Shown one piece after another: positions 58,938-64,000 of a stretch of 64,000 nt of DNA. The notes below the pieces were generated by a model that was given only the letters and a program-made list of their open reading frames with translations, ran no database searches and was not told where the DNA came from. Source of the DNA: Sporolactobacillus putidus (lineage in GTDB: Bacteria; Bacillota; Bacilli; Bacillales; Sporolactobacillaceae). The stretch covers positions 1-64,000 of the forward strand of contig NZ_BMOK01000011.1 of NCBI RefSeq assembly GCF_014647035.1, in the 5' to 3' direction. Positions within the stretch are counted from its first letter, which is position 1, and every line of letters starts with the position of its first letter. The translations under genes and the position numbers were made by a program.

Positions 58938-60161
58938 TTACTTTTTCCGCATCAGATAATACGGTTCAACCGGTTGATCGACGGTCATCGTAACGGTCAT
59001 CATCGGGTTTGGCGCGCGGTCGATCGCTTCGCCGTCCTCATTCCGGAGATCATTGACAATCTGCTTGAAATGAATGAATCCGGGCCCGTAAAATTCTACT
59101 TCTTCACCGACACCAAAGTTATTGCGCTGCTGGAGGGTGGCGATTTTCGTTTCCGGATCATAGCTGAGCACCTGAGCCGCGAAGGTGTATTGCGGGATCT
59201 TGCGCGGTTTGCCGAACAGCTGCTCTTTCTCAGTCGGGACATGATAGTAAAAGCCGGTGGACAGGTCGCGCTGGGCAACTTTCCAGATCTCATCCTCCCA
59301 TGCCGGATCGAAGGTGAAGTGATCCGGATCGGCACAGTACGCGTCGACCACTTTCCGGTAAACATTGGCGACGGTTGAGACATAATGAATCGATTTCATC
59401 CGCCCCTCAATCTTCAGACTATTGACACCGGCTTCGATCATGTCGGGAATATGATGCAGCATCGACAGGTCGACGGCACTCATCGAGAACGGTTCGGCGT
59501 CGTCCGGAATCAGGCTCTTTGCCGCGCTGCCGCCCATGTCGAACAGATCGTATTTCCAGCGGCATGACTGGGCGCAGCCGCCGCGATTGGCGTCGCGATT
59601 GACCATGTGGTTCGAGAGCGTGCAGCGGCCGGAATAGGCAATGCACATAGCGCCATGAATAAACGCCTCAATTTCGATATCCGTATGGCGCCGCATCTCT
59701 CGAATCTCCTCGATGCCGACTTCACGCGCAAGCACGACACGCTCCAGACCGACTTTTTTCCAGAATTCCAGTGTCTTATAGTTGGTAGCCGACGCCTGAG
59801 TCGACAGATGAACCGGCAGGCCCGGTGCTGAAGTGAAACAAATAGTGATCAGTGCCGGATCGGAGACAATCACTGCGTCGACACCCATCTCTTTTAAGGT
59901 CTTGAAAAAGCCGCCTGCTCCCTCGGCGTCTCCCTCATGGGTAACCATGTTGGCGGCGACATACACTTTTGCGCCGCGACTGTGGGCAAAGGCTAACCCC
60001 TCGCGCATTTCATCATAAGAAAAATTGCCCGCCCGTGAGCGCAGGCCGAATGCCTGTCCGCCGATATAAACGGCATCGGCGCCGTAACGGATCGCCATTT
60101 TCAATTTTTCCAAATTGCCTGCCGGAGCAAGTACTTCCGGTTTATTCAAAATTTTTCTCAT
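58938..60161 (-). CDS. yrrO: U32-family protein YrrO/TrhP-like (tRNA uridine hydroxylation)
   Basis: 407 residues. U32 signature EAFIHGAMCIAYSGRCTLSNHM with the conserved cysteines, followed by NRGGCAQSCRWKY, the second pair of the four-Cys cluster. Family members (TrhP/RlhA) add a hydroxyl group to tRNA U34 or 23S rRNA using prephenate; the older name is collagenase-like peptidase. Start ATG 60161 with AAAGGA 7 nt upstream. With the YrrN-like gene at 60754 it forms the usual tandem, but here a broken PH-like gene lies between them. Confidence 0.88.
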   Translation of the reverse strand: MRKILNKPEVLAPAGNLEKLKMAIRYGADAVYIGGQAFGLRSRAGNFSYDEMREGLAFAHSRGAKVYVAANMVTHEGDAEGAGGFFKTLKEMGVDAVIVSDPALITICFTSAPGLPVHLSTQASATNYKTLEFWKKVGLERVVLAREVGIEEIREMRRHTDIEIEAFIHGAMCIAYSGRCTLSNHMVNRDANRGGCAQSCRWKYDLFDMGGSAAKSLIPDDAEPFSMSAVDLSMLHHIPDMIEAGVNSLKIEGRMKSIHYVSTVANVYRKVVDAYCADPDHFTFDPAWEDEIWKVAQRDLSTGFYYHVPTEKEQLFGKPRKIPQYTFAAQVLSYDPETKIATLQQRNNFGVGEEVEFYGPGFIHFKQIVNDLRNEDGEAIDRAPNPMMTVTMTVDQPVEPYYLMRKK

Positions 60162-60215
60162 CGTTCTGTCCTTTCTGAAAGCATCGTACATGTATGAATA
60201 CTGAAAAGCGGCAGA

Positions 60216-60659
60216 TTAAGTGTAAAGATCCATGTCGGGATGCCTCTTCCTGATAGCGGCAATAAATTCATCCTGACGAACAGGAGAGATGACGGTAAAC
60301 GTTCCCGTCTTGTGCACAATAATCAATCGATGTCTGACAGACAGAGCGGGACCCGCCAAAAGTGTGTTCGTCTTCGTGATGGATTTAATCTGATCAAAAG
60401 GGATCTTCTTTTTACAAAAAAGCACAGAAATTATAAGCTGATGTTCCGATACAACGTAAAATGTCGTGAACCAGGAGAGAATAGCGGCAAGGCCAAAAGC
60501 AAAAAACAAAACAGAAATCGTGAGAACCAGTCCCTGCTGCAAAACAGGTTCAACTGAGCCGACTCAAATAAAAAGAAATACGGAAATAAAAATAAGAAGA
60601 ATGCCTAACGTCCATATCATGATAGCGACTGACAAGCCCTTTTCCGATTTGAATATCAA
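60216..60659 (-). pseudogene. PH-like (DUF1200-type) membrane protein gene with an in-frame TGA
   Basis: From TTG 60659 (GGGAGAG 6 nt upstream) the frame reads IFKSEKGLSVAIMIWTLGIL and one transmembrane helix, then TGA at 60564-60566. It continues in the same frame through a second helix and a PH-like domain (FYVVSEHQLIIS, KKKIPFDQIKSITKT, VISPVRQDEFIAAIRKRHPD). That order (two helices plus bacterial PH domain) is the normal layout of the family, so one gene is interrupted by a single nonsense codon. Pseudogene, sequencing error or readthrough. Confidence 0.7.
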
Positions 60660-60753
60660 TTCTATCTCTCCCGATACAGAATGGAGCGGACATCTTGTCC
60701 CGTCAGTTGTAGAATCCGAAATGCTGCCTGAAGAGCGGCCGTTTGCCAATATT

Positions 60754-61665
60754 TTATTTAACATCATCAGGGTTCTTCAGATAAAATCCGGTGCCGAGCG
60801 GCCGCGTCTCCGGCTGAAGCGCCTTAAGCCGATTGACGAATCCGGCCGCAACAAAATGGCCCGACTCAAGCGCCTTTTTCGCCTCGACAAACAGTGCCGC
60901 AATTTTTACGAAAGCTTCGCCATGAAGGAGGACACCGTCAAGTTTCCACGTGTGCAGGCCGCTGTCGTACAGATCCTGAAGGCATGGCATCAGCGAGAGA
61001 TCCTCTGTTGAAAAAATGTGTGTGCCGTCCTCGTCCTCATAAATCGGATACTGGCTGTTCGGATTCTTCGGATCGCGCAAGTAAAGGCCGCGATCCTTGT
61101 CCGCCCGTTCAGTGAGCCCTGAATATCTGTAGTAGTTTGTCAGGAGCGGGCGCCCGGACTGGTGGATGCAGGTCGGCCCATAGACCAGGACTTCAACAGG
61201 TTTCTCCAGTTTGCTTTGCATTTTCTTGAGCTCGGTCAGAGTCAGTTCGCGCGCGGCAACTGCACCGATTGCGCCGCGGTCCAGCCAGAAGGCGATCTGC
61301 TCAGCTGAAGTGACCAGAGTGCCCGCGTCATAAATATACAGGAGCGGCAAGCCGAGCTCTTCAAGAATAAAAATGGCGCCCGGATCGCCGGCCGTGATCG
61401 CGTCCACCGGTATTTCCGCCAGCCGGGACAGATACTGCGGCAACTGATCAACCTGTTCGTTGTGCATCAGGCTGTTGCAGGCCACGGTAATTTTCTTCCC
61501 GCGCGCGTGGGCCATCCCAGCGATGCGCTCGATTTCATCCGGACTAAGCGGCCGCGGCAGGCGGAGCCCAAAGGGGTGCCCGCCGACGTACAGTGTGTCG
61601 ACACCGGCATCCAAAAGGGCTCCGGCCTGTTCCGGCGACTCGGCCGTTGCAATGATATTGATCAC
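60754..61665 (-). CDS. yrrN: U32-family protein YrrN/TrhP1-like
   Basis: 303 residues, the shorter partner of the U32 pair. TLYVGGHPFGLRLPRPLS matches the barrel's first motif, and VYGPTCIHQSGRPLLTNYY is the U32 signature with arginine replacing the second cysteine, as usual in YrrN. GTG start at 61665 with GGAGG 7 nt upstream. Probably the non-catalytic or auxiliary subunit in tRNA wobble-uridine hydroxylation. Confidence 0.82.
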   Translation of the reverse strand: MINIIATAESPEQAGALLDAGVDTLYVGGHPFGLRLPRPLSPDEIERIAGMAHARGKKITVACNSLMHNEQVDQLPQYLSRLAEIPVDAITAGDPGAIFILEELGLPLLYIYDAGTLVTSAEQIAFWLDRGAIGAVAARELTLTELKKMQSKLEKPVEVLVYGPTCIHQSGRPLLTNYYRYSGLTERADKDRGLYLRDPKNPNSQYPIYEDEDGTHIFSTEDLSLMPCLQDLYDSGLHTWKLDGVLLHGEAFVKIAALFVEAKKALESGHFVAAGFVNRLKALQPETRPLGTGFYLKNPDDVK

Positions 61666-61851
61666 GTAATAACCTCCGTATGTTCCTCATTTCATCCTAT
61701 AATTATAGCATGCCGCATCGCAAATTGAAGACTTTCCCACTGGAAACAAGTCAGAAGCAATTTTTTTAGATTGATCGGTACTTTGTGCTATGCTTGGCGA
61801 GGAAATAAAATTCCCCGACTGAATAGATATTTTTGAAAAGAGGAGAATCAG

Positions 61852-62712
61852 ATGATTGGATTTATTGGTATCGGAATCATGGGCAGCCGGATGGCGGGCC
61901 GCCTTCTAGCCGCCGGAAAGACGCTTGTCGTCAATAACCGAACGAAAGAAAAGGCGGATCCGCTGATTGAAAAGGGGGCAAAGTGGGCTGCCTCGCCCCG
62001 TTCCGTCGGTGAACAGGCAGACATCGTTTTTACCATGCTCGCGAGTCCCAGGGCCGTCGACGCCGTCGCTTATGGCGAAGAGGGGCTGCTGAACGGTCTG
62101 AAGTCGGGCAGCCTGTGGATCGACAGCAGCACGATCAACCCGGCTCATTCCATCAAACTCGCAAAAGACGCTGCTGAAAAAGGCGTGCGTTTTCTCGATG
62201 CGCCGGTTGCCGGATCGGCCGCTCCCGCCGAAAAAGGTGAATTAATCTTCTTTGTCGGCGGTTCGGAACAGGATGTCGAAAAAGCTCGACCGCTGTTCGA
62301 TATCATGGGCAAAGATGTTCAGCATAAAGGTCCGAACGGCCAGGGCGCGGCAATGAAACTCGTCAACAACCTGATGCTCGGCCAGACGGTCGCCGCCTTC
62401 TCGGAAGCCGTCGCGTTCGGTGAAAGCCTCGGACTTGATAAAGAGGCGCTCATTCAATCCCTTCTTGGAGGACCGACCGCTGCTCCGATTCTCCATTTCA
62501 AGCAGCACAAAATTCTTGATGAAGACTTCGAAAAGGCGGATTTCAAAGTAACCAGCATTTATAAAGATATGGAGCTCGCCGCTGAAGAGGCCTATGCCCA
62601 TGACTTCGCGCTGCCGATTTCAAGTACGGTCAAGTCGCTTTATGGCCTTCTTAAACAAAAGGGCATGGGCGAGTACGATTTCGCTTCCCTCTATAAGTTT
62701 CTGAAGAAATGA
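61852..62712 (+). CDS. Beta-hydroxyacid dehydrogenase (3-hydroxyisobutyrate/glyoxylate reductase type)
   Basis: 286 residues. N-terminal Rossmann GFIGIGIMGSRMAG binds NAD(P). The family substrate motif is DAPVAGSAAPAEKGELIFFVGG, and the catalytic lysine sits in GQGAAMKLVNN. The NRT after the second strand (VVNNRT) suggests NADP preference. YkwC of B. subtilis is a close-length relative. Ribosome binding site AGAGGAG precedes ATG 61852. Substrate cannot be read from sequence. Confidence 0.88.
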   Translation: MIGFIGIGIMGSRMAGRLLAAGKTLVVNNRTKEKADPLIEKGAKWAASPRSVGEQADIVFTMLASPRAVDAVAYGEEGLLNGLKSGSLWIDSSTINPAHSIKLAKDAAEKGVRFLDAPVAGSAAPAEKGELIFFVGGSEQDVEKARPLFDIMGKDVQHKGPNGQGAAMKLVNNLMLGQTVAAFSEAVAFGESLGLDKEALIQSLLGGPTAAPILHFKQHKILDEDFEKADFKVTSIYKDMELAAEEAYAHDFALPISSTVKSLYGLLKQKGMGEYDFASLYKFLKK

Positions 62713-62720
62713 CTTAAGGA

Positions 62721-62770
62721 AAAAAGAGCCCCTGGAACGCCGCGAATCGCCGCAGAGATCGGGGGTTTTC
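62721..62770 (+). terminator. Probable terminator of the dehydrogenase gene
   Basis: AAAAGAGCCCC pairs loosely with GGGGGTTTT around a GC-rich loop, 10 bp after the stop. Confidence 0.5.
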
Positions 62771-62850
62771 TGTGACTGATCTGGAAGAGCTGCAAGATCG
62801 TTTCTTCATTTAAAATATTCGCTTTATAAAAAAAGAGAGAATGATCGTCA

Positions 62851-62995
62851 ATGAAAACTTTGTATGCCATAGCAGCATGGCGCCTGGACTATGCTTTTTG
62901 TACCTTACCGGCTCGGCGCTGCCGCTGCCGGTTTTTCCCTGATCCATCCTCTGATGTTTGCCGCGTGGTTTCTTCTTTATCTTTCAACTTACTGA
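62851..62995 (+). pseudogene. Possible frameshifted small membrane protein gene
   Basis: ATG 62851 (GAGAGA upstream) starts MKTLYAIAAW. The hydrophobic, protein-like frame that ends at 62995 (TMLFVPYRLGAAAAGFSLIH then PLMFAAWFLLYLSTY) is one base out of register, so a single indel near 62882 is likely. Family not recognised. Confidence 0.35.
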
Positions 62996-63001
62996 AAGTA
63001 G

Positions 63002-63118
63002 ATGGGAAAGAAAAGAAAGCAGCTTTTTAACGGAAAGTCGCTCAAAATATTGACGGTCGGAATGATCGAGAGTGTTAATGCCCTTTTCTTTTTCTGTGTC
63101 ATGCTTTTTGTCATCTAA
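63002..63118 (+). CDS. Small membrane protein of unknown function
   Basis: 38 residues: a basic head (MGKKRKQLFNGKSLK) and one hydrophobic helix (VNALFFFCVMLFVI). Begins 7 bp after the preceding hydrophobic frame, so the two may form a unit. Weak ribosome binding site. Low certainty. Confidence 0.35.
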   Translation: MGKKRKQLFNGKSLKILTVGMIESVNALFFFCVMLFVI

Positions 63119-63129
63119 CGCGTTATACA

Positions 63130-63171
63130 GAAAAACAGCCGACTCCTTTATCACATGGGAATCGGCTGTTT
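63130..63171 (-). terminator. Terminator of the manA-ribokinase-like unit
   Basis: AAACAGCCGA pairs with TCGGCTGTTT; on the minus strand the stem ends in TTTTTCTG. It lies 14 bp beyond the stop at 63185 and may also serve the plus strand. Confidence 0.65.
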
Positions 63172-63184
63172 GCGCGCATTCTAT

Positions 63185-63670
63185 TTAATTGATGCCAGTC
63201 CTTTTCCTGACGCCCGGGCGCCTTTTTTTGGCTCTCGGCAGAGGACGGCCGATCAGTCCGGCCGTCCTCCTGATTTTTTCCGGCAGGGCCATCATCGGCA
63301 CGGGATCGAGTACGACTTTGATGTGATATTTTTTCGCCAGTTCTGCCGCGTGGACGATGACGCCAACTTCCACATTCAGCAGCAGTAACATCATGTCGCA
63401 GCGGGCGATCAGCTTTTCCGCGGCGTCAATGTCTTCTATCTCCACCTTCCCGTTTGTACCGTGTACATGTACAATCCGGATGCCCTGTTCCGTCAGCAGG
63501 CTGACCGCCAGGACATTGGCGGGGACGGAATCCGGTTCGGAAAGAAGAACATTGCCGGCAGTCCCCGCCAGGGCTCCGGCCCACACGTCAGGCATAACGA
63601 AATCCGGAGGCCTCTTTAGGCTGCCGATAACCGTGATTGTCGCTTTCTTTTTTCGCGTTTTTCCTCTCAT
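63185..63670 (-). CDS. Short ribokinase (PfkB)-like protein, probably degenerate
   Basis: 161 residues against about 300 for ribokinases. ATITVIGSLKRPPDFV matches the first strand, GTNGKVEIEDIDAAEKLIAR and MLLLLNVEVGVIVHAAELAKKYH then IKVVLDPVP follow the family, but the GGKGAN substrate loop, the central region and the TPNE/DTTGAGD ATP motifs are absent. The end is basic and unlike the family, as after a frameshift. ATG 63670 is 3 bp after the manA stop, so it is translated with it. Likely a remnant; a shortened functional protein is less likely. Confidence 0.55.
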   Translation of the reverse strand: MRGKTRKKKATITVIGSLKRPPDFVMPDVWAGALAGTAGNVLLSEPDSVPANVLAVSLLTEQGIRIVHVHGTNGKVEIEDIDAAEKLIARCDMMLLLLNVEVGVIVHAAELAKKYHIKVVLDPVPMMALPEKIRRTAGLIGRPLPRAKKRRPGVRKRTGIN

Positions 63671-63673
63671 CGC

Positions 63674-64000
63674 TTAAACAGGATTCGAGACGATGAGATC
63701 GAGTGTTCCATCGAGTGATACTTCTTCAACGGACGAAGGAACAAGGAGGTGATCACCTTTTTTCAGCGGATAGGGTTCTCCGTCGATCAGGAGCGAACCT
63801 TTCCCGTCCAGCACGCTCATCAGGAGAAACGGCCAGTTTTTCTTGATCGGGTCGGCGTGACCGCGAATTTCCCAGTGGGACACGGTAAAATATTTTTCCC
63901 GCAGCAGTTCCGTAAATTTGGCCGTGGCTTCCTGGCGCACGCGGTAAGTCAGCTCCGGATCGACATGCGGACAGTTGGCGACTTCAATCGACTGCTCAAT
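63674..64000 (-). CDS. manA: Type I mannose-6-phosphate isomerase, C-terminal part (runs off the window)
   Basis: 109 codons, open to the right edge; the 5' end is outside the window. The visible part is the C-terminal cupin: REKYFTVSHWEIRGHA, FLLMSVLDGKGSLLIDGE, PLKKGDHLLVPS, the order seen in Bacillus-type ManA/Pmi. The zinc-binding part of the enzyme would lie upstream. It interconverts mannose-6-phosphate and fructose-6-phosphate. Confidence 0.82.
   Translation of the reverse strand: MEQSIEVANCPHVDPELTYRVRQEATAKFTELLREKYFTVSHWEIRGHADPIKKNWPFLLMSVLDGKGSLLIDGEPYPLKKGDHLLVPSSVEEVSLDGTLDLIVSNPV

Overview
The window reads as a chromosomal segment of a motile, spore-forming Bacillales bacterium, most likely a Sporolactobacillaceae-type Firmicute. 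This is inferred from a YjcZ-type sporulation microprotein, YkvI-, VanZ- and TcaA/YvbJ-like membrane proteins, a tandem pair of U32 proteins (YrrN/YrrO), methyl-accepting chemotaxis proteins with a SigD-like promoter, and strong AGGAGG-type ribosome binding sites. The genes outside the CRISPR-cas block look moderately GC-rich; the cas genes are visibly AT-richer, which suggests the cas block was acquired.

Layout. Positions 1-9.5 kb: Mn transporter mntH, a YkvI-like permease, a YjcZ microprotein, an M29 aminopeptidase, two chemoreceptors and a VanZ-family protein. Positions 9.5-16.1 kb are accessory in character. They hold an OsmC-like protein, a NERD-domain protein flanked on both sides by 21-bp-period repeat arrays, an orphan 5'-truncated DUF2399 (Wadjet JetD-like) gene, two inverted copies of a structured RNA-like element, a coiled-coil gene broken by an in-frame TGA, and dsdA. 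Positions 16.3-20.6 kb: a catabolic operon of a GntR regulator, a class III CoA-transferase, an HMG-CoA-lyase-family enzyme and an MFS transporter. Positions 21.3-26.9 kb: two zinc-ribbon membrane proteins (the second TcaA-like), a Ser/Asn-rich small protein, gene fragments and a C69 dipeptidase.

Positions 27.1-54.5 kb are a complete type I-B CRISPR-Cas locus. The array of about 277 repeats (27101-45145) is transcribed leftward from a leader next to cas2. The operon cas6-cas8b-cas7-cas5-cas3-cas4-cas1-cas2 runs leftward into it. Spacer duplications, and a pair of spacers differing only at synonymous codon positions, record repeated encounters with related phages.

The most interesting feature lies just upstream of cas6. 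A tiny transcription unit (54450 to 54357, minus strand) has a near-consensus promoter, a degenerate CRISPR repeat at its 5' end, a short guide-like stretch and a T-run terminator. The guide-like stretch matches a site immediately downstream with a TTTCA PAM-like flank; in the first 15 positions the only mismatches are at 6 and 12, the positions a Cascade complex does not read. That site covers the upstream part of the next promoter, which faces the cas operon. This looks like a crRNA-like RNA (CreA/CreR type) through which Cascade represses its own operon or a small guarded gene.

Positions 54.6-64 kb: an aldo/keto reductase, a small zinc-ribbon membrane protein, a glycosyltransferase/six-hairpin glycosidase-like pair, the U32 pair around a TGA-interrupted PH-like gene, a beta-hydroxyacid dehydrogenase, small membrane ORFs, a short ribokinase-like gene and the 3' part of a mannose-6-phosphate isomerase gene.
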